Shown in pieces: positions 31,339 to 43,262 of a stretch of DNA of 64,000 nucleotides. The notes beneath the pieces are model-generated. The model made no database searches. It saw only the letters and a program-made list of their open reading frames with translations, and was not told the origin of the DNA. The DNA lies in contig JASANH010000728.1 of assembly GCA_030248295.1 (NCBI GenBank), positions 1-64,000 of the forward strand. The letters are read 5' to 3'. Position numbers and translations under genes: made by a program. Position 1 is the first letter of the stretch. The number at the start of each line of letters is the position of its first letter. Origin of the DNA: Mesodorylaimus sp. YZB2_4. Taxonomy: Eukaryota; Nematoda; Enoplea; Dorylaimida; Dorylaimidae.

Positions 31339-34263
31339 TTTTAGTATGTAATCGTTTTCGTTGGACCTCATACTGCGCGGCATCTTGGTCCGACGTGGAA
31401 CGTTAGTGTCGTCTAACGAATATCTGTAAGAGATATAAGATGGGGCAGTTGTCACTCATATAAATATAGTAGGTACAATAAAGCGAGTGATTTGTGGCGT
31501 TATTTGAGGGAAAAAAGGAACTTGTGTGCAATTGGGTCAATGCGACGGTATGTGCATGGAGGTTGGGCAACAATGCTCGGTCGCTTGGGCGATGCCCTTG
31601 TAATGACTCTAGATCAACAACTATGGATTTGCATTCGGCATATAACCCGTTTTCATCCACTCGCTTTGGCAGGGCTGTCGGGCAGGTGGCACATCTACCT
31701 ACAGGTGCCTATTGAACAGTCCTGAAGTATCTCGTCAGTTCATGTAATATGTGCTATGTATATATTCTGCATTGAGGTTATGGGCACGCTTTTAATTTTC
31801 AGAAGATCATGCTGCACGACAAGCAATGAGCCATTGTGTTGTTATGGTTTTTGTGGTCATCTCTATTGATTTCGATACAGTCAGTTCAGATTCAATAAAC
31901 AGCAAAAATCGACAAAAGAAGAATTTTTGTCATGTTCCAAGCCACGCGGTGGTCAGTTAATTCAGATCCCCCGATACGCAAACTGTTTGGCCCCGTGGAA
32001 GAGTTTTTGCTCCAGCTAAATTCAACACGTGGATTCCAACATATTCTTTCAAAACCGCTGCAGCATTCAAGTGCTACGTCCTGAGGCACAAGGTCTGGAA
32101 TTAGATGACAAAATGTGCATTTCGAAAGCCTACTCTGGCGTGGACGTTGAGGCTTGCTGCCAGTCCGCAAATGTTCCCAAGTACATTGTCTGCAACTACG
32201 CAAACCCATGCGTTACAGCCGCGACAGCCTCATGCTATTTGGGAAGATGTTGGAGAAGTTTGCCACAGGAAAGGTCAAGAAAGAGGAAAGCGCAGTCATT
32301 ACAGCCTGAAGAAGTTGCCTCATCGCTTCATCTAGTCGAGTCTGAATTTAGCGAATCACCGTTTTTCCATCTCATACGCCGAGTCACCAAAAATGGGTGC
32401 AGTGTACAATCCGAATCGTGCGAGAGGCTGTTTCTTCAAGAGCTCTTCTAGCAAACTCTAGTCTCCGGGCTCCTTCACTTTGGATTTGATCAACGAGCAA
32501 CTGCATCACTGGAGAGGCGTCTGAGTGGCGCCCTTTATCTCGCCTTAACAAAGATGGGAGACGCTAAAATACTAAAGTAGATGCGACTTTGGTATCTGGC
32601 ACTGCTTGGATGTTTGTTACTGATTCGTAAAACAGATCACCGCCTATCGGCTGACGTGAGGAGTGTTGTCTGGATGCTGCTCTGAAGGCTTGAAAATCTG
32701 TTATTATTTGGCACAAGCACAGACAAGCAAGAGGAAGATTATATGCACGTGGAGGATGAAGTCTGTATTTTCTGTGCTGGCCAGTCATTCGCGGACTTGA
32801 TAAATAGCAAGTGGTTCTGGTAAAGAGGATTTGGATGTGTGGACAAAACTCAGTCGTGTCCATCCTGTATTAGGTCCCTGTGTGATGCTTTATCTGTGTC
32901 CACATTCCATTCGTTATATCTTTTCGGTAATAAATTCTTACGAGAGCCCGCGCATGCCTTTTGGGGTCTTCCCCAAAAAATGTCGTGTACGATAATGGTC
33001 ACAAACAAACTCCATGTTTACTCCTTAATTGGGTGCCTGATCTTCTTAAAAATACATGGTTTTTTGCTGGCCGTTCCCACCAATATGGTCACATGGCCTG
33101 TGCTCTATTGGATATGATATGCGGCGTTACGCGTGCCATAAAAGTTCACAGGATTAGAGCTCACAGGATTGTGAGCAGATGAATTCTTGTTTGAGCAACC
33201 TGAAGCGTATGTTATCGTATGAGTTTACAAAATTTCGTGTATAATTTAACACTATTTCTGATCTTGCATAACCATACAATGTTGACTAAACTAGCTTGTA
33301 AATAAATTTTCGTTGTGACTCTGGCTTACGCTCAACTGTGAAACTGTACATGGTTAACATTGCGACAAAAGGCGCACAACGAGTCATGGTAGGAGCACAA
33401 ATGCATCTGTACATTTTAGGACGAAACCTAGCAAGAGCAAAATTCAAACATTCACATTAGCAGTGGCGACACATGGCAACCAAAACTACCGTAAAGCACA
33501 AAAACTGTACTGTAAACTTGCTAAAGAAAGATGGATACATCGAGGTTACAGCGGAAGGGCTCACTACAATGGACAGTTCCCATCACTGCTCGCAACGAGC
33601 ACACGCAACCGGGATGTTAGCTTTGCTCAGGTCACGTTATGATCGACGCAAACACTCTGCAAGGGCACTCGCAATTAGTCAACATGATTAGGCCAAGTCA
33701 AAGTATTCAATCGTACAGAAAAAAATATCACCTCAGAAAACGTACGGCTCGAGTGAGCAGTCCACAAAACAAAACAAAAGCATTTCTCCCAAAAAAACAA
33801 GCAAAAGGGACCCACCTCACACATAAAGCCATTCTGGGGCCGAAGCACCATCTCGACCAGGTCCTTCTGTCATGAAAGCATTTTTCAAGTCAGGTTAGTG
33901 GAGTAGTATATGTATGCGCCGTACTGGCGCAGGTAGCTCCGGGGCGTAACCCCTCAGCTAGCATAGCAGCTACTTACCACCCCTCAGCCACTGACCACTA
34001 CCTGCAAGCCAAGCCCCGCAGGGCCTTAATAAGCTTACCACCCTAATAAGTACCCAATCGTCAGTCCTTTGAGACCCTTCTTATCTGTTAGCCCTTCATG
34101 ACTCCCTTATCAGTACCAAGTCATTAGCTGAACCTCATCATCGACTAGTCAGTAAGTTACATAAGCTCCAATCGTGCCGCATGATAATCTTATCATATTG
34201 CAGGTGTTCAATCAACCATTGAAGATCGATGATCAGTATTTTTATGGAAAAGTAAAAAGTTTT
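31339..34263. other. No assignable gene
   Basis: The longest frame is 140 codons (32029-32451, plus) with several Cys but no known motif. An opposing 105-codon minus frame overlaps it. A tract at 33895-34110 is rich in short ACCCCTCAGC-type words. Nothing here resembles a capsid, integrase or protease of the neighbouring Polinton-like element. Confidence 0.35.
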
Positions 34264-34336
34264 GCGGCCGCCAAGAATCGAACCCGGCTTACCCGGCTGG
34301 AAGTCGGATGTCCTACTAACCGCATGCGCGTACGCA
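34264..34336 (-). tRNA. tRNA-Gly(TCC)-like sequence, degenerate
   Basis: On the minus strand a B-box-like GGTTCGATTCT, a T stem with two G-T pairs, an anticodon loop CTTCCAG (anticodon TCC) with four paired stem positions, and an A-box-like GCGGTTAGTAGG occur at tRNA spacing. The D stem is poor and the acceptor stem has two mismatches. I read it as a tRNA pseudogene or the head of a SINE, not a working gene. Confidence 0.45.
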
Positions 34337-35149
34337 GGAGTGATGCTTGGGGGCTCGGGCCTCCCTACGACCCTGAAAAGTAAGGTAAAGATACCTTTAC
34401 AAACCTCATGCAATCCCAGCCTCGCGTTGGATTCCATGTCTACTCATACATTTTTGTGTTTTCGCAGTGTAAGATTGATATTTTTCGCCTATGGCGGGGC
34501 GGAGATGAACCGAGTGACGAGCACAGCGGGTGGCATTGCGGCCAACGGTCCCCTTCCAAATTATAGAAGTGGCCAGAGTGAGCGCCTAGATGATAACATA
34601 GGGTTTTTTCTTGTTTATCGTTAGTACAGGATGATGACATAATTGATGACACTCATTGCTTCCGTACCATACCCGTACCGGGGGCCAGGTACGGCCGCTC
34701 CGTACCGTACTCATAAAAAACTCAATCTAGACAGCCAAAGGTATTTGAAAATTTGTTTCAAAAGATTTTATAGGTATGTCAGGCTTTCTAACTCGTGTGT
34801 GAATCTCAAACATGCTCATGCTTATTATATTAATCTACTTCTTCGCTGTAAACAGTTTGACCCGATCGTCGGATTTTAAGATATTGAAACCAAGAACAGC
34901 AATCAAGTATGCAAGAGATACCAAAGTCCTTGAATTTAAAGCGGTCTCCACTCTTGATATCGCAGATCACCAGAAATCCTTTGGCTCAATCATGCTACTG
35001 TACCTATAGGCTCAAAGACTAGATATGAACTCATGATCTTACAACTACAATAACATGAGAAATGTAATGATGACCGTAATGTTAATCTGTGCCGCGACGC
35101 CTGGTGATCTATGCTCATACAGGAGATCCAGAAGCGCCCTGTTTCGATG
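34337..35149. other. No gene seen
   Basis: There are short frames only. The stretch lies between the tRNA-like sequence and the left arm of the large palindrome. Confidence 0.35.
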
Positions 35150-36270
35150 TCTTGCATACGTGTTGTCTCGCGGACGCACTATTGTCTCAAGAGGCCTGCA
35201 CACTACAGACACATACAGTGTCAACCCATCTATTTTCGCACGATCAAAAGACACCGAATATCTACCGACATCTTTCATGCCATGCCATCGTTTGACCCAT
35301 CGTTCATTAAGTGCTGCAGCTGTGATCTCGTTATTCTTATTATCGTCGTCGCATTATTTGCATAATCGTGAAACACACTATTGTCTCAAGCGACCAGCGC
35401 ACATGTGCTTGGTAACTGTGTCACCTGCGCAATCATTTTATCTTTCCAGCATGGCATGGTCGCGAGTTACGAGTGGCCATAAGAGTCGAAAATATAGCTA
35501 TAAAAGCATTTTCGACCACTGATTCAATGTACAATCGACTCCGCTTAAGAGAGAAACCTGTTCGGGTCGCCAAAAAACTTTCTGCTATCCAAAGTTTCCG
35601 TTATCCGATGTGCACATCAAACAGCATATAAACATACAAACCATGGACAAACATAACCACGACATTTATATTGCAGACGATCAGCTCTACGTAAAGAAGT
35701 CTATAATCTTTTCAACACAATCTAGCGCGGTTGTCGCAAACTTTATAAACGGGACATTGGCACAAGGCAATGAAGTTCAATTTGTCGATTACACATTTGG
35801 CGCGTTAAACGAAATTGCATCTTGATCGGTAATCCGCAAAATGACAACCACGCACTGCCTGTGTGTTATTCAAGCTTGTCCGATAGAGACACCTCTCCAG
35901 TCAGCGAGCAAAACAGAGCATCTACAAATCGGGGCGGGGCACAATTACCTCTGGAGCATCTTGCCTGGAAGCTTTCTTACCACCATCGATTCGAAGTACC
36001 ATACGATGGTATCATCGCACAGTATACCAAGTGTCTGTTGAATTTTCATTGTCGCGACTAATACAAGTCAAACGTTGAGGCTGGCATGGCTATCGATCGG
36101 TTCACGTCTATTGCCACCCACTAACTAGAAAACAACCACAGCCTAGCGGTTTTAGTGTTCAGCGCAGAATGATATAGGGCAAGCTAACCAAGTGGTGCAC
36201 TCCATTCATTTCTCCTCAAACTGACACATGGAAGAAGCTGTCAACTGCACTTTATTCATACCTTCCAAAT
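35150..36270 (+). repeat. Left arm of a large imperfect palindrome
   Basis: This arm is collinear, in inverted orientation, with 38175-39320. Paired points give a constant centre near 37220. The longest exact blocks include the 35487-35515 segment (containing ATAGCTATAAAAGCAT) and GAAACCTGTTCGGGTCGCC at about 35549. Divergence and small indels show the arms are not recent copies. An open frame of 155 codons (35055-35522) has a counterpart on the other arm, but it looks non-coding. Confidence 0.8.
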
Positions 36271-38174
36271 AACTCCACTTGGGTTGAGGGGACTGTATGT
36301 TTAGCCGTAGTAGGTTAGCCCAATGTTCCAGTTTAAGAAGAATGAGCTCTATGTCGTTAGCTCACCCCAATTTTAAGTTTGGGAAGATGTGAATGAGGAG
36401 CACTGGCCAATTTACCGATTTCATGGGAAGGGTATTATATGTGTTAACCTATTTCGCTTGATCTTTTCGCGCAAGAACCGCTTCTGTCTGCTTCACACGC
36501 GCCTGTCGCATGACAGAGGGGCTTTTCCCGTTTGTGAAAATAAATTTTTTCAGCATTGATTCGCAGATGCCGCCCCTCATACAAAAGATCCCGAGCTCTT
36601 GGGTGCTTCAAATTTTTATGCAGCTCTGTGATGCGTTGCTGAACCTGGTTATGTTCCTGCTGCATGGCATGCCAAAAATTACGAAGTGTCATATGCATCT
36701 CCTGAACTGAATTGCGGCTGACTGTTCAGTGATGCTACCCGCATGATTAATTGTCCTTGGCCCATCATTTCGGAAGTAATTCGAAAGAGATTGTAAAAAT
36801 TGATTGCTATTGATCCAGCTTACCCAGAAATACGCAGCAAAATTACGCAATGGCAAAAAAAGGAAAAATTCTTTCCTGATAATCCGTGCGCGCTCTTGAC
36901 CGCGATTACCTTAGGGAGGTGACCTCATAGTCAGGACAATGCGTGTGCGCCTTGACTCAGACCCAACTAAAATCGATCCCCCTTATCTTTGTTAAAGGAA
37001 GATTCAACAATTTAAAGATTGCGAAAATGAAAATCGACACACGAAGTACAGTTACTGTTCTTACCTCTTTATTTATAAAAAAAGTGAAATTTCTTATCCC
37101 TTTATGTAATATAGGCGATGATTTTGCCGGTCTAAGTCTCCAGCAACCCGCTCAGTACAGTCTAAAAACATGTTGGACGGCTTGTGATTAGGGCAGCGTC
37201 TATAGTCCTTTGCAAGGGTGCGCGCCTTGCGGCCAACCTCTGAGCAGGGCGGCTTGTATTCGCGCCGCTGCCGCACCCGCCATCCGTAATAAAATGGATT
37301 TTCGCTGAAACACATTCCAACGTCATCTCCGAATTCGGACCAATTATGATCTGAGTATAACCCTAAAAGAGAGAGACACTCTTCGACAGGAATCTAATTT
37401 TGTCTTGACACACAGTGAATAAACATAAAGATCCAGCTCCAGTATTTGCAGTCATAAGCTAGGTGGTATGGTGGGTGCTAAGGTCCGACTATCGTTTCAC
37501 AGTTCGACCCCTAGAAAAATAATCTTAGCATGCGAAGTGGCTTTACTCGAAACTATCCTCCTAGTTGGAGATAAGTGGAGATAAGTGGAAAAATCTTCCC
37601 TGGCCTCCCGAGGGCTCCTTGCACAACATTTTGAAGCGCACATAAGCCAAAAACTTGACCTCGCAATGAGAACACTTTTTAGCAGTTGGGTGAGTCGTAC
37701 TCACTCGTATCTTTTATCTGCTGTGCCTCTAGAAAGATCTTAAGAGATAACAGAAGCAACTTATCCAGCACTGGATTAATACCATCGGAGAAAAATTCTG
37801 CGAAGAATTTACTATAATTGTCCGACCAATCCTCTGACAAGTCTCCCCAGCCATTTTCCTCCTCTCGCTCTTGATTGAAGCGAAACAGATATCCTGGCTA
37901 CTATAATGGAATGACTGACACAGCAGTGAATTAGGGGGAAATCGTGGATCGTGTTTGCTTTCTCCTATTACCTTATGCTCCGTCTCATCGTCAAACGTGT
38001 ATCCGAGGAAAACTCTCGGGAACACCTGGGAGCGACAATTTTCAGGCCGGCCTTGAGAAATTGACAAGGTCGAGAAAGCCAATGCAAAAGCCGTCAAATT
38101 CTTAAGATCACCTAAGGATCACTCAAATCTCAGATCGCTCAGAAATCGCCTGAAAAAGGTCAGTTCAAAAATTG
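36271..38174. other. Unique centre of the large palindrome
   Basis: About 1.9 kb lies between the two arms. An 84-codon minus frame (36444-36698) looks helical and basic (NFWHAMQQEHNQVQQR) but has no known match. A unit of the 58-kb minisatellite occurs at the left edge (36310-36400). No transposase is recognised. Confidence 0.4.
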
Positions 38175-39320
38175 ACCTCAAATATATGAAGTGCACTTGA
38201 CAGCTTCTTCCATGTGTCAGTTTGAGAAGAAATGAATGAAGTGCACCACGTGGTTAGCTTGCCCTATATCATTCTATATAAAGCGCTGAACACTTAAACC
38301 GCTAGGCTGTGCTTGTTTTCTGGGGTGTTGCTGGCAATGGACGTGAACCGATCGATAGCCACGCCGGCCACAACGTTTGCTTTGCATCAGTCGCGAGAAT
38401 GAAAATTCAACAGACTCTTGGCATACTGTGCGATGATGCCAGCGCATGGTACTTTGAATCGATGGTGCTCAAAAATGCTTTCAGGCAAAATGCTCTAGAG
38501 GTAATTGTGCCCTGCGTTGATTTGTAGATGCGGTGTTTAGTGTGGTGACTGAAGAGGTGTCCCTATCGGACAATTACGGATGAAACACAGGCAGTGCGTT
38601 ATTGTCATTCTTCGGATTATTGATCAAGATGTAATTTCGATCAACGCGCCAAATGTGTACTCGACAGATTGAACTGCAATGCCCTGTGCCAATGTCCCGT
38701 TTTTAAAATTTCAGGACAACCGCGCTTGATCGTGTTGAGAAAAAATCTCAGACTTTTTTACGTAGAGCTGATCGTTTGCAATATATATGTCTTTGTTACA
38801 ATTGTGCATCGTAGGTTTGCCTCACATGCACTTTGATCTGCACATTGGATAACGGGAACTTTGCAAAGGAGAAACTTTTTCGGCGACCCGAACAGGTTTC
38901 TGTTTCAAGCGGAGTCGATTGTACTGTACTTTGAATCAGTTGTCGAACATGCTTTTATAGCTATATTTTCGACTCTTATGGCCACTCGTAGCTCGCGACC
39001 ACGCCATGCTTAAAAGATAAAATACATGCGCAGGTGACACACTTACCATGCACATGTGCGCTTGTCGCTTTAGACAATGATGTGTTTCACGATTATGAGG
39101 GTAACGCGACGACGAACATACTAATAACGAGATCACAGCCGCAGCAATTATTAAACGATAGGTCAAACGATGGCATGGCATCACAGATGTCGATAGATAT
39201 TCGGTGTCTTTTGATCGTCCGAAAATAGATTGGTTGACTAAGTATGTGTCTGTAGTGTGCGAGGCCCCTGAGACAATAGTGCGTCTGCAAAACAATAAAA
39301 CGGACGCAAGATAATAGCCA
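38175..39320 (-). repeat. Right arm of the large imperfect palindrome
   Basis: This is the reverse complement of 35150-36270 at roughly 80-85% by eye. It begins with the minisatellite-like TTTGAGAAGAAATGAATGAAGTGCAC. It passes through the terminal-looking block GCGCTGAACACTTAAACCGC (38283-38302), which recurs at 36146-36168, 48141 and 49640. It ends near TTGTCTCAGGGGCC at about 39270-39290. Confidence 0.8.
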
Positions 39321-40039
39321 GGAGCACGACAAGATTTGGCCATAAATCAAATAACTGGGGGGATCTGTGCACTATGTATCGGTGCATATATTCGAATCGC
39401 GGGATTAGATCAGCATCAGCACTAGACGAGGGCATGAATGGTACAAAGGCTGATGATACAATGGGAAAAACGATGAATAACTTATTGTGGCGCTCGTGCC
39501 GCTGATACAAAAGAAGCGAGGGATGGAAAATTGGTGCGGCTTTTTTTTTAGGCCAACTATTGGAAAAACACTTACGTGTATCGTTTTAGGGTCAAAAGAA
39601 TAGATACTCGTATAACTGTTTTTCTAATGATAGGGTAGAAAAAAGCCGCAGCCGCCGCGCATTATCTTGCAAGTAAGGTCATCCATTAGGGTGCTAACCC
39701 TGATATTTCGCAACCGTTTGCGAGAAATTTTCAAATATGTTTTTATCGTTCGTCGATCGATGCTGCAATAGCACGTCTTGTAATTTGCTGCCTCGATGGT
39801 CTATAAGGGGGTGTGAACCTGTCCATTAGGCAGTAAGCGTAAGCGTGAACAAGTTAAAAACCTGGAGCACATTCACGAGGAACACATTTTTGACAGTCAT
39901 TTCAACATTTTTACCAATGCAGGAGTCGAATCCTCTCCTGTAAATGCCGTCCAGTGTGTGAGACAGGCGCCTTAACCGCTTGACCATAGACCGCGGCCAG
40001 GGTCATCTCTGCTCAAGATTTGACTGACTCACCTGAGTT
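39321..40039. other. No gene seen; degenerate Ser/Leu-tRNA-like sequence at 39908-39995
   Basis: On the minus strand 39908-39995 has an A-box GTCAAGCGGTTAAGGCG and a B-box GGATTCGACTCC separated as in long-variable-arm tRNAs. The anticodon arm has a mismatch, the loop reads CTCACAC (anticodon CAC, which does not fit a class II tRNA) and the T stem is broken. It is probably a tRNA-derived pseudogene or SINE head. The rest is unassigned. Confidence 0.4.
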
Positions 40040-40576
40040 CACTTTGAGTGATTACCCAGTCGAAGCTCCCACCGCCACGAGAAAGCATCTGTGTACTTGA
40101 CTCATGGCTACTTAAAAATCGCGACCTCGTCATGCTGGAAAAAAAATACGTGCGCAGGTGACACATTTTCCATGCACGTGTGCGCTGGTCGCTCGAGACA
40201 ATAGTTTGTCTCACGATTATGCAAATACCGAGATTACAGCCGCAGCAATTAAACGATTGCTTGGTATAACGAATGACAATAGATATGCGATGTCTTTTGA
40301 TCGTGTGATAATAGATTGGTTGCCAAAGTATTTGTTTCGAGTGGACGGGCCTCTTGGGACAGTAGTGCGTGCGCAAGACAAGGCAAGAGATGCACAAAAG
40401 CGAGCGCACAACGATGACAATACGTCTGCGGAAAACTATGCGTAAGAAAGCTCACGATTAGGTAAATTATGCGATAGCGCTCATGGCAATTGACCGATGG
40501 CAAGACTAATAGTCCGATTTTGGCAAGAAAAAAGGGAGCAGATGGTGGAAAAGCAAAACAGCTGTTGTATTCAATA
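40040..40576 (-). repeat. Third copy of the palindrome-arm family
   Basis: This stretch repeats the outer half of the right arm in the same orientation (for example GCGCAGGTGACAC and ATTGGTTGCCAAAGTATTTGTTTCGAG against the 39230 region). It then continues into sequence shared with 48330-48480 (GGAAAACTATGCGTAAGA..). It shows the family extends beyond the palindrome and is about 2.3 kb or longer. Confidence 0.65.
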
Positions 40577-41230
40577 CACCAAAAAAAAGGTCCATAAAAT
40601 GGACCCCGGCCAACTGCTTAGGAATAGAGAACACAAACCTGCCACCAAAAAACAGAAAAAAATTTTCCCTCCATACGAGCTTCTCTATTCCTAAGCCCTG
40701 ACATATGGTTGCATAGTGCGTAGCTGCGGGAATGCTAGGGCTGCTTGCTACGTGGGCACAAAAAGTAGGTTCTGCAACTTCAAATAGCCATATCAAATAG
40801 AGTTTAATGCTTGACGAAACAGCTCGTGGATACATTCCTTATATGCGCAGTAAGCATCGCATTGATCGACCGGCAATTTGCAATCCTGGCATGATTACAG
40901 TTCGAGTAAAATAATGGAATATGCATTTTTTGAATGCGCAGTGTATTTGCAATATCGACCAAAACACTTAACCTGTACTGGAACAAGCGAAAAACGCCGC
41001 AATGAGATCACTGAGGGGATGCGAACGATGCAACAAATTGTTTTATGCATTATGAGTCGACACTGTATATATTGCCCATGGTTAAACTATAGCGAACGCA
41101 AGTCAGGGCTTAGGAATAGAGAAGCTCGTGGGGAGGGCAAATTTTTCACATTTTTTGTGTTTGGTGGCAAGTTTGTGTTCTCTATTCCTAAGCAGTTGGC
41201 CGTGGTCCATTTTATGGACCTTTTTTAGTG
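40577..41230. mobile_element. 654-bp foldback element with ~126-bp TIRs that are themselves hairpins
   Basis: 40577-40702 is matched by the reverse complement of 41102-41230 with about ten differences and small indels. The ends read CACC/CACT followed by A7-8 and GGTCC, so one end begins CACTA. Within each TIR there are two nested palindromes: GGTCCATAAAATGGACC, and a longer one formed by GCTTAGGAATAGAGAA and its complement 50 bp away. The middle 400 bp has no gene. No clear target duplication was found. CACTA ends hint at the EnSpm superfamily. The double-hairpin ends are unusual. Confidence 0.75.
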
Positions 41231-42382
41231 GGGTCTTGCTATATCGGCAAGTTTCCAATAGAATTTTGCGAAATAGCAAAATGTAAAGCCTGCAGCTTGC
41301 AATTACAAGAGCGGCAAGAGCATATCTGCTAAAAGTTGTCGCTGAACTGGTGCCGTTTGGTAGAGAAAGTGTGAAGTTACGGCAGATACTGTGTTAATAG
41401 TGAAGCCATTATTACGCATTCCACACATTGAACAGAGTTTCTATGAGCACATTAAATTTATTTTTCGAAAAGTGTTGTAAGAATTTGTTCGTATATTTTG
41501 TAGTTGCACAGTAGATATCCGAATGAGTTCAGAGTACAGAGATGTTCACGCGAAGAGGTGACATCAATTTATGCAATTAAAATTAATGGCGCTTTTTATG
41601 GCCGTGCTGGCCAAATCACGTACCACGTACCATCGACAAAATTCTCTGTTAAGCCTAATTGTCGCGCCTATCGCGAGCAGTGAATCATTCCCACAACATT
41701 TCTAATTCTCCTAACCTTTGACAACTCAGTTAACATTTCTCGCCTTCTCAACCTTTGCTACTTCATGATCTTTCCAAAGGCGTCACCTTTCCAGGAAGGT
41801 GACCTATGTCTCATTCCTTCTCGCTTTCACTTGCATTTTAGTTTATTCTAATCAGCTTTCTATATGAACAAGAGATTTGATTGACTGAAGGTTGAGTTTT
41901 TACTATTGGCTCATTTAGCTCATTGGTTAATTTACCGCTTCCACAATAAAATCATAACCCCCATTCGGTTATGTCCTTTACACTAATTTTATAAAAATTA
42001 GCTTCATTTTACAGAGCGAAAAAAACTCCACACACTTCATGTCTAAAACACCTATGTCATCACTGGCAATTTCGAGATAACACCGATCATAAGATCGGCC
42101 CGCTGCCACCCGCAGCCTCGCCTTCAACACGTTGGTATATATACCCGCGTGTTTTAGCCCAACTTTGAACCCAACCCGGTACATCGACTTTGCGCTATGT
42201 TTTTCACAGGGCTCACACGCAAACCATGCGGACCCCCTCTCGCCTATGGTTTTCATACTCTATTCCGATACGGACAAATATATTCGCCAACTTCCCCTGC
42301 TGATCAATAGCTACAAAAATCCGAAGTCAAAAATTGATCCACTTCTACTGTAAACCCCAAAATAATTTAGCATGCCCTAGAT
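41231..42382. other. No gene seen
   Basis: There are short frames only; a 92-codon minus frame at 41978-42256 has no domain. Pyrimidine-rich stretches lie at 41690-41850. Confidence 0.35.
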
Positions 42383-42856
42383 TTATTCTAGAGCGGAAGC
42401 GAGCGATCCCGCAATAAACGCATAATGAAACGAAGTCACCAATTTCCACGAACGGGCTGGGTTAAAAGCGCTTTGTTCAGAGCTGAGGTCGTCGATCAAT
42501 GATAAGATGTTTGCTGCCGCAATTATGGATGCCTCAGTCGAAGCCGGATCCATGTTTTCCGTGTCGGCTGGGCATCGACCACTGACTAGCCAACCAAGGC
42601 ACGAACTGATCAAATGCAACCCTTCGGTCAGGGTGACCTTCTCTAGCGTGATCAGGTCCCACATGTAGTCAGCGCCAATCAAGAAACTGGGACGAAATTG
42701 CTCGCATTCTACTGGTGGGATTTCGTCCGCTAGTAGAGACTGAACTTCTTTTAGAATGGGGCGGAGATAGCCTGGAATGACTGGAGTTCGAAGCACGCGA
42801 GGGCCATTTAAACTAAGTTCGAAAAACTTTCTATCAGAAGGGCCGTCGGACTAGCC
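42383..42856 (-). pseudogene. BEL/Pao aspartic-protease-region fragment
   Basis: The minus-strand frame gives RPSFLIGADYMWDLI, then EGLHLISSCLGWLVSGR, the conserved end of the BEL/Pao protease region (I-D-x-L-I-G-x-D-Y-x-W, then L-G-x-x-x-S-G-R). The frame remains open upstream from 42796 to a TAG at about 42857. No catalytic D-T/S-G is present in this piece, and no RT follows it. It is a scrap from a different part of the same superfamily as 13255-13632. Confidence 0.75.
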
Positions 42857-43047
42857 GCTGATAGATATGGCTTGAAAATGATGGTTTATTCAACCTATGT
42901 ACACTACCTTTTATGGGAGGGGGCGTGGCTACATGTACAAAGCCCCAACCTCCAATGAGAATAGGTTAGGCAGCGTTATTCACAACTGACTCTGGCTGCT
43001 CTCCGCCGCCTAGCCCAAAATATTGCTCGCCCAGAGCACATTTGCAA

Positions 43048-43262
43048 AAAGGAATCGAAATCCAAACTGATAAACTAAGATCGTGAGTTTGAACCCTAAC
43101 CACCCAAAGCTCAAAAACAATCTTCTGCTGGCACAGTGGCTTTAGCAACTGTCAGCTTGTAAGAACTTAATCACGCATGGCATGCAATATGTTTGTGACT
43201 GGTTAGATCAAAGAAACTGCCATATCCGCTGTATGTAATTAATCTAAGCTATGAAAAGCACA
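43048..43262 (-). other. 3' UTR of the L1/Tx1-like LINE
   Basis: This is non-coding sequence after the ORF2 terminal stop at 43263-43265. It shares the block GCTGGCACAGTGGCTTTAGC and others with the truncated copy near 11600, which defines the family 3' end. A tRNA B-box-like GTGAGTTTGAACCC at 43083 seems coincidental. Confidence 0.65.

Noticed and set aside
32029-32451. 140-codon plus-strand frame
   Set aside because: No recognisable domain and an equally long antisense frame. I looked for Polinton capsid or protease features without success.
35055-35522. 155-codon frame with a 135-codon counterpart on the other palindrome arm (38936-39343)
   Set aside because: Both frames of the arms are open together, the translations have no fold-like pattern, and conservation is at the nucleotide level. 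It is more likely repeat sequence than a gene.
43083-43100. tRNA B-box-like word suggesting a SINE in the repeat at 43048-43370
   Set aside because: The repeat is the 3' end of the L1/Tx1-like LINE. It continues ORF2 in phase and is matched at 11526.
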